DNA of 64,000 bases from UBA1847 sp942492205 (GTDB lineage: Bacteria; Pseudomonadota; Gammaproteobacteria; Steroidobacterales; Woeseiaceae), in assembly GCA_942492205.1 (NCBI GenBank), contig CALODT010000002.1:310001-374000 (forward strand), given 5' to 3'. How positions within the stretch are numbered: position 1 is the stretch's first letter; every line of letters starts with the position of its first letter. This document shows positions 9,285 to 18,130 of this stretch, piece by piece. The notes beneath the pieces are model-generated. The model was not told where the DNA came from, ran no database searches, and saw nothing but the letters and a program-made list of their open reading frames with translations. A program made the position numbers and the translations under genes.

Positions 9285-10358
9285 CTAGCCGGCCGGCAGC
9301 ATCAACAGGTCGAAGGTTGTACCGGGCTCGCCGTAGACATGTACGTTGCAGCTGCCCCAGTCTTTCGGAATGTGCCATTCGACAAGCTCGGTAACAGCCG
9401 ACTCGAAGCGCTTGTGATCGCAACGCATTTCAATCGATTTCAGCGTCCCGGAGATGTTGGCGAACGTGAAGTCGGGGCGAACCGGTGAGAAGTGCCAGCT
9501 GTCGTTGCAGTAGTAGCACTCATCCCTGGTTTTAACGACGGCAGGTACCTTCAGTATATCGTCTCCCAGGACCATCTCTTTGAGCCTGTCCATCGCGGGT
9601 TGCAGGGCGACAACTTCCTCAGCATCTTCTGCCGTTGCTGCTTTCAATTCGCGGAACGACCTCGCTGCCTCGCGGTATTTGCCGAGCTGCAGTTCAACCT
9701 GGACGCGCAGCTTCAGAAGGCGCACATAGCTTTCCTTGTCGATCCACTGACCCTTCGATGCGGTTGCCCGATGCAGCGCCAGGTCCAGCCTGTGCATGTC
9801 GCCGATTTTTCCCTCGTAGCGAACACGCTGCGCCCAGAGCTTGGCAAGTTCGTACAGCGACAGATCGTAGGTCTCGTAGATGCGCCAGAACAGCTTGTCC
9901 GCTTCTTCGAGCTTGTCCTGGTCGATCAGTGTGCCAATCTTCCGGAACCCTTTGATGAATTGCCTGCTCGCGCCCTCGTTGCTTCGTTCAATGGCAAACG
10001 TGATGGTGCTCTGGTTTCTGGATTGCCAGGAGGGCTTGCCGTCGATCAGCGCGGGCTCGAATTTCCAGGTCTTGACCGCATCGATCGCGGCCCGCTCGAA
10101 CCGGGATCTACCCACCGAATCGACCACCGAGATATTCTGCGGAGTTCCGGTTTCGTCGATGCAATAGGCGACATTGACCCAGGCCTGGGTAGACTTGCGT
10201 AGCTCGCTCTTCGGGTAACGAGGCGGGTTCCTCTCGATCTGCTTGGCCGGCACGATTTGCCGCGCTGACTCGACAATCGTGTCCAGGGCTTGCCGAGATT
10301 CGCCGGCGCCGGCGGGCGCGGCGGCAAGTGCCAGGGTGATCAGCGTCAATGAGCGCAT
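9285..10358 (-). CDS. Exported protein with TonB C-terminal-like domain
   Basis: A 357-aa protein with a signal peptide (RSLTLITLALAAAPAGAG) and a TonB-C domain at about residues 45-125: PPRYPKSELRKSTQAWVNVAYCIDETGTPQN, then FERAAIDAVKTWKFEPA. TonB itself has an N-terminal membrane anchor and a proline-rich spacer; neither is seen here, so this looks like a soluble or secreted relative. Residues 130-270 are helical and may form TPR-like repeats. Near residue 285 there is a DECYYCNDSWHF stretch that could bind metal or form a disulfide. It converges with the TonB-dependent receptor. Function unknown. Confidence 0.75.
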   Translation of the reverse strand: MRSLTLITLALAAAPAGAGESRQALDTIVESARQIVPAKQIERNPPRYPKSELRKSTQAWVNVAYCIDETGTPQNISVVDSVGRSRFERAAIDAVKTWKFEPALIDGKPSWQSRNQSTITFAIERSNEGASRQFIKGFRKIGTLIDQDKLEEADKLFWRIYETYDLSLYELAKLWAQRVRYEGKIGDMHRLDLALHRATASKGQWIDKESYVRLLKLRVQVELQLGKYREAARSFRELKAATAEDAEEVVALQPAMDRLKEMVLGDDILKVPAVVKTRDECYYCNDSWHFSPVRPDFTFANISGTLKSIEMRCDHKRFESAVTELVEWHIPKDWGSCNVHVYGEPGTTFDLLMLPAG

Positions 10359-10499
10359 CTCTCTCTCCTGATTGAATTGGCGGTTCTCCCGAAGCTCCTG
10401 GAAAAGCGGCGTGCCCGAGAACCTGTTGACTGGAAGATGCTAGGCGATACCTGGCGTGTCGCGCAAACTCGAGGCAGCTGCCGGCGCGCTGCGTACCCG

Positions 10500-11054
10500 T
10501 CAGACGAAGCGTACCGGGCTGGTCTTTTCAGGCCATCTACCCTGTATCTCGCCATAGAAGTCCCGCAATCGGACGAGGTCGGCCTCCTGATCGCCGCTCA
10601 GATCAAAACGCGGGCCGATACCAACGCGCTTGTTCCTGTAGTCCAAAAAGCCGAGATAAACGGGAACGCCGGCACCTTCGGCAATACGGTAAAAACCGCT
10701 TTTCCAGCCGGGTTTCTGGGTGCGCGTGCCTTCCGGGGCGAGACCAAAATAGAAGCTGTCTTTCTCCTTGTACATGTCGATGGCCTGCTGCACGGCCGAC
10801 TGCGCGCGTGTTCTGTCGAGCTTGATACCGCCGAGCGCCGTCAGCAAGGTTCCCAACGGGAACCAGAACAGCGAGTGCTTGGCGAAGAAGTGGATCTCGG
10901 CACCGATGGCGACTTTATAGACCAGTGCCCAGAAGCCGTCCCAGTTGGAGGTGTGCGGTGCCGCGATGACAACGCCTTTCGGCGCGTCGGGAATTCCACC
11001 TACGGCTGTCCATCCACCGATCCGCAATATCAGCCGGGCGAGGGCTCTTAGCAT
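10500..11054 (-). CDS. 1-acyl-sn-glycerol-3-phosphate acyltransferase family protein
   Basis: A short (184 aa) PlsC-family acyltransferase. It has the catalytic HX4D box as APHTSNWDGFW and the glycerol-phosphate-binding box as FGLAPEGTRTQKPGWKSGFY. Short PlsC proteins of this type acylate lysophospholipids or related lipids at the inner membrane. The ATG at 11054 is preferred because GGTGAG lies just before it; the frame is open further upstream but would overlap the divergent FkbM-type gene. It follows the TonB-C gene's promoter region, with about 140 nt of apparently non-coding DNA between. Confidence 0.85.
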   Translation of the reverse strand: MLRALARLILRIGGWTAVGGIPDAPKGVVIAAPHTSNWDGFWALVYKVAIGAEIHFFAKHSLFWFPLGTLLTALGGIKLDRTRAQSAVQQAIDMYKEKDSFYFGLAPEGTRTQKPGWKSGFYRIAEGAGVPVYLGFLDYRNKRVGIGPRFDLSGDQEADLVRLRDFYGEIQGRWPEKTSPVRFV

Positions 11055-11148
11055 GGTCTCACCGTTCCATTGTCGACGCGCCGCAGCGGCAGTCCGGTGT
11101 GGCATAGTAGCGCCCTGCACGGTGTTTGTAATGTGAACGGGGACAGTT

Positions 11149-11874
11149 TTGAGAACATCAGGATGGATGAAGCGCCAGCCGTGGTTCTGGCCCGTCAAGC
11201 TTTTCATCAAGCGCATCAGTGGTCGCGAGCTTTGGTTAAGCACGGATACGGATCGTGCAGTGCTGGAGAGCGACGGCTGGAAGTACATTCCCGAACTGCT
11301 CGAATCTGACTCCGTCGTCTATTCGCTGGGCGTTGGCGACTCCATCGATCTCGACATGGACCTGATCCATCGCTACAACCTGACGGTGCATGCCTTCGAT
11401 CCTACGCCGTACTCGCTGGAGTGGGTGGAAGGCCTCGAGCTGCCGCAGAATTTCCAGTTTCACCCCTGGGCGGCCGCCGGCGAAGACGGCAGCCTGCGGC
11501 TGTTTCGCCGCATCAACAAGCGCGGCAGGAAATCTGGCGTGATGTGGACCGCCGAAGGCGACGCCGGCGACGATACCGACTTTATCGATGCCCCGGCCTA
11601 CACGATTGCGACCATCATGCAAAAGCTGGGGCACGAGCGGGTCGACTTGTTAAAGGTGGATGTCGAGGGCGCCGAGTATGCGATCCTCGACGGACTTCGC
11701 GATGTCGCCAGTCCGCCGACGCAGCTGCTGGTCGAATACCATCACCGCTTTCCGGGTATTGGCAAAGAGCGAACGGCCGCGAGCATCGAAGCGCTGAAGA
11801 AACTCGGCTACCGCATCTTCGCGATCTCGATGACCGGCCGGGAGATCGGCTTCGTGCTTGAAGGTACGGCCTGA
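11149..11874 (+). CDS. FkbM-family SAM-dependent methyltransferase
   Basis: A 241-aa protein resembling FkbM-type methyltransferases. It shows VYSLGVGDSIDLDMDLI, HAFDPTPYSLEWV and the diagnostic LLKVDVEGAEYAILDGL. Such enzymes O-methylate sugars or polyketides, often in surface polysaccharide synthesis; the acceptor here is unknown. The start is TTG at 11149 with GGGGA at 11139-11143; ATG at 11167 is an alternative. It diverges from the acyltransferase gene (94 nt apart) and converges with the decaheme cytochrome. Confidence 0.82.
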   Translation: MRTSGWMKRQPWFWPVKLFIKRISGRELWLSTDTDRAVLESDGWKYIPELLESDSVVYSLGVGDSIDLDMDLIHRYNLTVHAFDPTPYSLEWVEGLELPQNFQFHPWAAAGEDGSLRLFRRINKRGRKSGVMWTAEGDAGDDTDFIDAPAYTIATIMQKLGHERVDLLKVDVEGAEYAILDGLRDVASPPTQLLVEYHHRFPGIGKERTAASIEALKKLGYRIFAISMTGREIGFVLEGTA

Positions 11875-11900
11875 GGTCCGATTTTCCGCCGCGGCAAAGC

Positions 11901-11929
11901 AAAAAAAAGGGCGCCCTTTCGAGCGCCCT
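11901..11929 (-). terminator. Rho-independent terminator of the decaheme cytochrome gene
   Basis: On the minus strand AGGGCGC (11929-11923) pairs with GCGCCCT (11914-11908) and is followed by a run of Ts at 11907-11901. It lies about 60 nt after the cytochrome stop codon. Confidence 0.85.
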
Positions 11930-11987
11930 AATACTTCGTGGATCTTACGGGGGAGGCAGGCCAGACGGCCTGCCCTTGACCCGTTTG

Positions 11988-14447
11988 TTAGTTCACCGCG
12001 TCGATGATTGTCTGACGACCCTCGGGGAATGCCTGCGGTGTCCAGCTGTTCTGGTACGCATGACCCTTGGATGCGCCGTCGGCGTGGCAAGTGACGCAAG
12101 CCGTCGTTGCTGCGCCCTGGAGCACATCGTCGAGCTGGTCTTCCCACACATCGCTACCGGCTTCGACCGTAGCCGCCATCGACTTGGTCTGGTCAGGAAT
12201 GACCGTGAAGTCCGCCGTGTGGCAGGCCGTGCAGGCATTCAGCGCTCGTGGGTAGGTCGGCGTGTGGAAGTTATGGTTCGTCGTGACACCATCCGAACCG
12301 AAGACGAGCTGCTGGCCCGTACCCGGCCAGTTCGGCAGCAGTGAATCGTCGGTCGCGAAGCCATAGATGCCGCGGTTCCGATAGATCACGTAGGGAGGCG
12401 AACCGTCCGTACCGGCAGAGTGAATGCGATGCAGCATCGTCTTCATCTCGAAGGTCTCGCCGACCTTGCCGTCATACGCTTCGGACTCATCAACACCCAT
12501 GCCCACGCGTACGCTCTGTTCGTTGGACGCCGCGTTGTGGCAGAGGTTGCACATTTCGACGTTGTCAACGCGGTTGCCGCCATGCTGGTAAAGCGAACCA
12601 ACGTGGCACTTCAGGCATTCGCCAGTGTCCACGACATCGCGTCGCGACATTAGCGGCGCGGAGCCATCGCCTACGAGCCATTCGTAGGTTGGCGTCACGG
12701 CACGAACTGCCATGGTCGCAGTGGGATCGAGAACGCTGACAACACGCGGTTTGCCCTGCAGGGCAACAATACCGCGCTCGGCAGTAACGTTGTCCACCGG
12801 GATCGTGGTCGTCGCGACGTTGCCTGCGCAGGTCGTGTTGTCATTGGAGACGTTCACGCTGAGCGCCTGGCCGGGCGCGCTGGTGGACTGGCCGAGGATG
12901 AAATCATCACCCTGGGCGTAGCTTCGCAGCATGCTGAGGTTGCCAAGCGAGTCCCCATCCGCGTCTACGTCGGCGAAGAATACCGGGGCGCCAACACCGA
13001 CAGTGGCGTTACATGGATCGACGCCAACGCCGTCGTAAGTGGCTTGCCAGGAAATCGCCAGGTTGGTGCCGTCATCGACGACGCCGGTGATCTCCCAAAC
13101 GAACTTCGCACCCTCGGCGACAGCCGTGTCGATGCCATCAAAGATGATGCCGCCGCGCTCGGTGGTCAGGCCGTTGTGGAAGTCGGTTACCGCAACCAGA
13201 CCGGCTGCGACGCCGCCAGTGCTATGACAGACCTGGCAGTCAGCCGTTTCCGGGTTCGGAATAGTCAGGTGGAACGTCAGGTCGGGCGGTCCGGTGAAGT
13301 CCCAGCTGTCCATCGAGCCGTGGCAGGTGAAGCAGCCTTCGCCCGAGACCGGCATCGCGTTTGCCGCGGCAAGTGCTGACACGCCAACGGCAGGGACGAT
13401 CGTGGTGTCGCTATGGCAGACACTGCAGTTCGTCATGTAGGTCGGATAGGTGATGTTGTAGGTATTACCTCGATCCGTCAGGAACTCGCCGGTCGGGAAG
13501 TCATGAGAGTTGTGGATGCCATGTACGACTCGGGCGATCCGCATGTAACTCGGCTCTTCGTCGTCAAGCGGGGTTGCCGGATCGTCGGGGCGATGGCAGA
13601 CCACGCAGGCGTCCACGCTCATCGGCGCGGAGTAGTGCCCGCCGCGGTTTAGCGGATTGAACCGCCCTTCCTCGCCGTTCCCCTCGCCGCTGGCGCCGTG
13701 GCAGCCGACACAGGCTTCAGGGCTTGCCAGCCCTGCGAGCGGGATTGGCGCCGGGTAATCGCCTACTGCGGCAACCTCGAGTTGGTTGATACCGTTGCGA
13801 ACAATAACCAGGTAACGACTGTTTGTGGCGCCGAATTCGGTCACGCCGCCTTCAATCGTGAAGCTGTAGGTGCCATCACCGTTGTTGACGAAGAAGGCCG
13901 AGATCGGAGTCGGGGGTACGGGGGGGACAGCAGTGGGATCACCGGGATCACCGGTGACTCTATCCGTCAAGCTCGTACGCGTGACACCGTCCGTGACATA
14001 AGCTCGGTAGAATGTTGCGTCTGTCGCTGCCGCGCCGTCGACCGTCACGCTGAAACTGATGACCAGGTCATCTGGCACGATAGCGTCCGGGGCTACCGCG
14101 AAGCCAGCAAACGAGCCGACATCAAAGACTTCATGGGCCGCGGGCGCAGAGGCAAACGAGCCGTCATCGTGACATACCGCACAGCTTTCGAGAGGCGTCA
14201 CTTTGGCCGACGCTCCTGCGCAGTCGAGCGCATCGAAAAAGCCATCGCCGTTGATGTCCTCTTCAGGGTCTCCGACTCCGTTACCGTTCAAGTCCCAACA
14301 AGCCTGTCCGTCAGTACCGGGGGTGCCGGCAGCGCCGGCAGCGCCAGGCGAACCATCGTCGCCCTCGCAGCCAGCCAGGCCAAGTGTCAGGGTAACGGCT
14401 ACCAGAAACGTCCAACTCCACTTGATAAACTGGTTGAACCTATTCAT
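11988..14447 (-). CDS. OmcA/MtrC-type decaheme c-type cytochrome lipoprotein
   Basis: An 819-aa lipoprotein with exactly ten CXXCH motifs at residues 89, 246, 281, 341, 372, 404, 611, 633, 739 and 784. The signal peptide ends in a lipobox (LGLAGC, Cys27), followed by a short collagen-like GXX stretch (GSPGAAGAAGTPG) and an Asp-rich DLNGNGVGDPEED segment. Beta-rich stretches separate the hemes (1 | 2-6 | 7-10), recalling the alternating beta and multiheme domains of MtrC/OmcA. Those proteins pass electrons to minerals at the cell surface. No MtrA or MtrB partner is in the window. ATG at 14447 has a good TAGGAG site. Confidence 0.9.
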   Translation of the reverse strand: MNRFNQFIKWSWTFLVAVTLTLGLAGCEGDDGSPGAAGAAGTPGTDGQACWDLNGNGVGDPEEDINGDGFFDALDCAGASAKVTPLESCAVCHDDGSFASAPAAHEVFDVGSFAGFAVAPDAIVPDDLVISFSVTVDGAAATDATFYRAYVTDGVTRTSLTDRVTGDPGDPTAVPPVPPTPISAFFVNNGDGTYSFTIEGGVTEFGATNSRYLVIVRNGINQLEVAAVGDYPAPIPLAGLASPEACVGCHGASGEGNGEEGRFNPLNRGGHYSAPMSVDACVVCHRPDDPATPLDDEEPSYMRIARVVHGIHNSHDFPTGEFLTDRGNTYNITYPTYMTNCSVCHSDTTIVPAVGVSALAAANAMPVSGEGCFTCHGSMDSWDFTGPPDLTFHLTIPNPETADCQVCHSTGGVAAGLVAVTDFHNGLTTERGGIIFDGIDTAVAEGAKFVWEITGVVDDGTNLAISWQATYDGVGVDPCNATVGVGAPVFFADVDADGDSLGNLSMLRSYAQGDDFILGQSTSAPGQALSVNVSNDNTTCAGNVATTTIPVDNVTAERGIVALQGKPRVVSVLDPTATMAVRAVTPTYEWLVGDGSAPLMSRRDVVDTGECLKCHVGSLYQHGGNRVDNVEMCNLCHNAASNEQSVRVGMGVDESEAYDGKVGETFEMKTMLHRIHSAGTDGSPPYVIYRNRGIYGFATDDSLLPNWPGTGQQLVFGSDGVTTNHNFHTPTYPRALNACTACHTADFTVIPDQTKSMAATVEAGSDVWEDQLDDVLQGAATTACVTCHADGASKGHAYQNSWTPQAFPEGRQTIIDAVN

Positions 14448-14709
14448 AGCCTTACTCCTACTTCTTCTTACTTGTCTCAAGAGACCGGTGGTAGTAAAGA
14501 CTGGTGCAGACGGACCACCGGCATTGAAATGAAGCTTACTTTTGGCACGGAAACAGAACACTGACAATTGTCAGTTTCGGCCTTGCGCGCTGCGGTGGAT
14601 TACACTTATCAGCAGGTGTCTGTGCTTCGGTTTTTACGTAGCCCGTTTTGGGTCGCTTTGTGCGTCGGAGCCATGGCCGCGGTTCGAGATGCAGTAAGCC
14701 GAAGTGCCC
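14448..14709. promoter_or_regulatory. Upstream region of the decaheme cytochrome with a 16-bp palindrome
   Basis: No gene is seen here. The perfect 16-bp palindrome ACTGACAATTGTCAGT at 14560-14575 lies 113-128 nt before the cytochrome start, a likely operator for an unidentified regulator. The rest runs into the tandem repeats at 14710. Confidence 0.5.
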
Positions 14710-15033
14710 GTAGGAGCGCCCAATGGGCGCGAAGCACCCCGAGGGCACGTAGCGCAGCGGCGGCCGCAAGGCCGCTAACCGGCATCGCCTACCACCCCAC
14801 AACAACGAACGCCCAAAGCGGAAACCAGCGTGCCTGTAGGAGCGCCCCATTGGGCGCGAAGCACCCCGAGGGCACGTAGCGAAGCGGCGGCCGCAAGGCC
14901 GCTAACCGGCATCGCCTACCACCCCACAACAACGAACGCCCAAAGCGGAAACCAGCGTGCCCGTAGGAGCGCCCAATGGGCGCGAAGCACCCCGAGGGCA
15001 CGTAGCGAAGCGGCGGCCGCCAGGCCGCTAAAG
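14710..15033 (+). repeat. Tandem REP-like repeat array, about 2.6 copies of a 126-bp unit
   Basis: Copies begin with GTAGGAGCGCCC at 14710, 14836 and 14963. Each has a first hairpin (GCGCCC–GGGCGC), a CACCCCGAGGGCAC segment, and a second hairpin (GCGGCGGCCGCAAGGCCGC). A non-palindromic spacer of about 60 bp (TAACCGGCATCGCC to CCAGCGTGCC) completes the unit. It ends 2 nt before the ubiB stop. The same unit recurs at 18131 in the same orientation, and shorter pieces at 19760, 23714 and 23842. Confidence 0.9.
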
Positions 15034-15034
15034 G

Positions 15035-16663
15035 TCAGGGCCTTGCGACAATACCGGCAACAGCACCCACGCCCAGCAACGACCAGCCCAGCAGCGGCAA
15101 CGACCCCAGCGTCAGCACCAGCGTGCCGGCGATAAGCCCGGTAGCCGCCGCGGTCAGCCAGTATCGCTGGCGACGCTGCTCGCTGAGCTGCTGCTGAATC
15201 CTGCCCAGCTCGGGCGACTGCATGTCGAAACGAATCTTGCCGTCGGCGGCCTGTTCGCCGAGTTGTCGCAGTATCGTCGGCAGCTCTCGCAATGCGTCTC
15301 TGAGCTGCGGCAGGTTGTCGCGTACGTCCTTCAACAGCGCGCGACCACCCACCTGCTCGTCCATCCAGCGTTTCAGGACCGGGTGCGCCGTTTCCCAGAG
15401 GTCCAGCTGCGGATAAAGCTGTCGGCCAAGACCTTCGATGTTAAACAAGGTCTTGTGCAGCAGGATCAACTGCGGCTGAACCTCGACGTCGAAACGTTGT
15501 GCCACCTTGAACAGGCGCATCAGCACCTGCGCGAAGGAAATCTCGGACAAGGGCTTGTTGAATATCGGCTCGCATACGGTCCTTACAGCCGCTTCCAGCT
15601 GATCGACCCGCGTGTCCGGTGGGACCCAGCCGGAGTCGAGGTGCAGCTTCGCGATGCGATAGTAATTGCGGTCGAAAAACGCCAGGAAATTCTCGGCGAG
15701 GTAGCGCTGATCGTCGGGGCTCAGTGTACCGACGATTCCGAAGTCCACGGCTGCATACTTCGGGTGTTCCGGGTCCTCGGTGAGAACGAAGATGTTGCCG
15801 GGATGCATGTCCGCGTGGAAGAAGTTGTGACGGAAAACCTGCGTAAAGAAGATCTCGACACCGTTCTCGGCCAATCGCTTGATGTTGGTGCCGGCGGCCC
15901 GCAGCGTCTCCATGTCGCTGATCGGGGTGCCGTAGATGCGCTCCTGCACCATGGCTTCCGGTCTGCAGTAGTCCCAGTAGATTTCCGGCACGTACAGCTG
16001 ATCCGAGCCGTCGAAGTTGCGTTTCAGCTGCGCTGAATTTGCCGCTTCGCGCATGAGGTCGAGCTCGTCGAGAATCGTGTGCTCGTATTCGTCGACAACC
16101 TCGAGCGGCCGCAGCCGCTTGCCGTGCTCCCAGTAACGATCCGCGAGGCCGGCGATCAGGCGCAGGACGGCAAGGTCGCTCTCGATTTGTTGTTCCACAC
16201 CGGGACGCAGGATCTTCACAATGACCTCGGTGTCATCGTGCAGCCTCGCCGTGTGCACCTGTGCGATCGACGCCGCCGCCAGCGGCTCGGCGTCGAAGCG
16301 CTGGAAGACCTCGTTGACGTCTTTCCCATACGCCGCATTCAGAATCTCGAGCGCCTGCGAAACCGGGAACGGTGGCACCGCGTCCTGCAGCTTCGCCAGT
16401 TCATCGGCGATGTCGGGCGGCAACAAGTCGCGCCGGGTGGAGATCGCCTGGCCGAATTTGACGAAGATGGGTCCGAGCTCCTGCAGCGCGAGTCGAATAC
16501 GCTCGCCAACCGGCGCAGAGCTGTCGCGCCTTCGCGGCGCGAGGTAGAACAGGAACCGCAGGGGTCGAAGCAGGTGCGTTTCCTTGATGATGTCATCAAG
16601 GCTGTACTTCACCAGCACCCGCTGAATCTTGAGCAGCCTGAGTAACGTTCGTGAGTGAGGCAT
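15035..16663 (-). CDS. ubiB: UbiB, ABC1-family atypical kinase/ATPase for ubiquinone synthesis
   Basis: A 542-aa member of the ABC1/ADCK/UbiB family needed for ubiquinone synthesis, thought to mobilise lipid precursors through ATP hydrolysis. Seen here: KxGQ motif (PIFVKFGQAISTRRDLLPPD, Lys69), AAASIAQVHTA in place of the usual P-loop, NFFHADMHPGNIFV and the DFG-type AAVDFGIVGTL. Two C-terminal membrane helices (YWLTAAATGLIAGTLVLTLG and LLGWSLLGVGAVAGIVA) are typical. It is last in the ubiE-ubiJ-ubiB operon; its start overlaps the ubiJ stop. Confidence 0.96.
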   Translation of the reverse strand: MPHSRTLLRLLKIQRVLVKYSLDDIIKETHLLRPLRFLFYLAPRRRDSSAPVGERIRLALQELGPIFVKFGQAISTRRDLLPPDIADELAKLQDAVPPFPVSQALEILNAAYGKDVNEVFQRFDAEPLAAASIAQVHTARLHDDTEVIVKILRPGVEQQIESDLAVLRLIAGLADRYWEHGKRLRPLEVVDEYEHTILDELDLMREAANSAQLKRNFDGSDQLYVPEIYWDYCRPEAMVQERIYGTPISDMETLRAAGTNIKRLAENGVEIFFTQVFRHNFFHADMHPGNIFVLTEDPEHPKYAAVDFGIVGTLSPDDQRYLAENFLAFFDRNYYRIAKLHLDSGWVPPDTRVDQLEAAVRTVCEPIFNKPLSEISFAQVLMRLFKVAQRFDVEVQPQLILLHKTLFNIEGLGRQLYPQLDLWETAHPVLKRWMDEQVGGRALLKDVRDNLPQLRDALRELPTILRQLGEQAADGKIRFDMQSPELGRIQQQLSEQRRQRYWLTAAATGLIAGTLVLTLGSLPLLGWSLLGVGAVAGIVARP

Positions 16664-17265
16664 CAGTCGGACCCGAGTCGCTTGATACGCGCGTCCAGTC
16701 GATCGACGTCGTCGCGCAATGCGCCGACACGCTTGGCGAACCGGTCCACCTCGTAGCGACTTGGCAGGTCGCGGCTTTCTTCCTGCAGATATTCGCGAAT
16801 GTTTGCACCCATGGTCGCACGCGCTTCGCGACTCCAGTTGCCGACACTGCGTGCGATTTCGCCGAGTTGGTGCGCCGCGGCATCGCCGACGATGCCGGAT
16901 AGCTCTTCTTCGATATCGGGCTTCGCGTAGGTGAGCAGTTGCTGGAATTCTTCAGCGAGCACCGGGTCGCCGGTCAGCTCCAGCGAGCCGGCGCGGATAG
17001 AGCGCACGCCGGATTCACCGGCCATGCTGGCAAGCGTGAGCAGCGAACCGCTGATCAGGACATCCGGCTCAAGGTCAGCCTCGGTTGTTAACTCGAGCAT
17101 GTCCTCGTGCACGATGAACCACGCTGTTAAAGCGGTGTTACGGACCCGTATTGCTACGACGGTGCCGGCGAGCTTTCTGCAAAGCTCTCTCGCGGGGGTC
17201 GTTGCCTGGATGTTGCGATTCAATATCCTGGCGACAGGTCGCAGCGCTGCTTCGAGCGGATTCAC
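16663..17265 (-). CDS. ubiJ: UbiJ, SCP2-domain ubiquinone biosynthesis accessory factor
   Basis: A 200-aa protein with an SCP2-like lipid-binding domain over about residues 10-110 (VRNTALTAWFIV, LEPDVLISGSLLTLASM, AGSLELTGDPVLAEEFQQLL) and a C-terminal coiled coil (FAKRVGALRDDVDRLDARIKRL). UbiJ binds hydrophobic ubiquinone intermediates in the soluble Ubi complex and works with UbiK, encoded here at 34145. It lies between ubiE (6 nt gap) and ubiB (1-nt overlap), the classic gammaproteobacterial operon order. Confidence 0.93.
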   Translation of the reverse strand: MNPLEAALRPVARILNRNIQATTPARELCRKLAGTVVAIRVRNTALTAWFIVHEDMLELTTEADLEPDVLISGSLLTLASMAGESGVRSIRAGSLELTGDPVLAEEFQQLLTYAKPDIEEELSGIVGDAAAHQLGEIARSVGNWSREARATMGANIREYLQEESRDLPSRYEVDRFAKRVGALRDDVDRLDARIKRLGSD

Positions 17266-17271
17266 GGCCAG

Positions 17272-18030
17272 TCAGACCCGGTAGCCGATATGCAGCGCGA
17301 CGATGCCGGCCGCAAGATTGTGGTAGCGACAACGCTCGAAACCCGCCGCCTCCATCATGGACTTGAGCGTTTCCTGGTCCGGATGCATGCGAATCGATTC
17401 GGCGAGGTACTGGTAACTGTCGGAGTCTTTCGCAACCAGCCGCCCGAGCGCCGGCAGCACCTTGAACGAGTACAGGTCATAAGCCGGCTTGATGGCCTTG
17501 CTGGGCTTGGAGAACTCGAGGATCATGACCTTGCCGCCCGTTTTCAGCGTGCGGTACATCGAACGCAGCGCCACATCTTTGTCGGTGACGTTTCTCAGGC
17601 CGAAGGCGATGCTGATGCAGTCGAACGTGCCGTCGGCAAACGGCAGGTCCTGCGCGTCGACCTGGGCAATCGACAGGTTGCCGGATACGCCGGCGTCGAT
17701 CAGCCGGCTGCGTCCCTGCCGCAGCATGGCCGCATTGATGTCGGCCAGGATGACGTGACCGTCCTTGCCGACCTTTTTCGAGAATTCGCGTGCGAGGTCG
17801 CCAGTGCCGCCGGCGAGATCGAGAACCACGTTACCTGGCCTCAACGCCGCCTGGTTGACCGTGAAGCGTTTCCAGAGGCGGTGCAGTCCACCGGACATCA
17901 GGTCGTTCATGAGGTCGTACCGGCTTGCCACCGAGTCAAACACGTCACGCACCAGATCGGCCTTCTCGTCCGTGGAGACGGATCGGTATCCAAAGTGTGT
18001 GGTGTCGTCGGGCTGCTGCGGCTTGGCCAT
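17272..18030 (-). CDS. ubiE: Ubiquinone/menaquinone biosynthesis C-methyltransferase
   Basis: C-methylates the benzoquinol ring in ubiquinone synthesis (and demethylmenaquinol where present). Conserved blocks are THFGYRSVSTDEKADLVRDVF, the SAM motif VVLDLAGGTGDLAREFS, FDCISIAFGLRNVTDK and ILEFSKPS. At 252 aa it is normal. It is the first gene of the ubiE-ubiJ-ubiB operon; its promoter must lie in the 100 bp between 18031 and the tandem repeats at 18131. Confidence 0.97.
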   Translation of the reverse strand: MAKPQQPDDTTHFGYRSVSTDEKADLVRDVFDSVASRYDLMNDLMSGGLHRLWKRFTVNQAALRPGNVVLDLAGGTGDLAREFSKKVGKDGHVILADINAAMLRQGRSRLIDAGVSGNLSIAQVDAQDLPFADGTFDCISIAFGLRNVTDKDVALRSMYRTLKTGGKVMILEFSKPSKAIKPAYDLYSFKVLPALGRLVAKDSDSYQYLAESIRMHPDQETLKSMMEAAGFERCRYHNLAAGIVALHIGYRV

Positions 18031-18130
18031 GGCTCTTGGTGGTTATCGCTGACTCGGCAGGCGAGGATACCCTTCAACAGACCCCCGGACCAGCCACGCA
18101 CGACCCTCCAAAGCGGATATCAGCGTGCCC

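Noticed and set aside
14789..15001. Short frames with a repeated peptide (PSGCFAP, GRSYGHAG) across the repeat arrays at 14.8 and 18.1 kb
   Set aside because: They are translations of the tandem repeats in one frame, lack ribosome sites and end where the repeats end.
14710..15033. Regular repeats that might be a CRISPR array
   Set aside because: The 126-bp period, identical spacers and internal hairpins are those of a tandem palindromic element. CRISPR spacers would differ from each other, and no cas gene is present.
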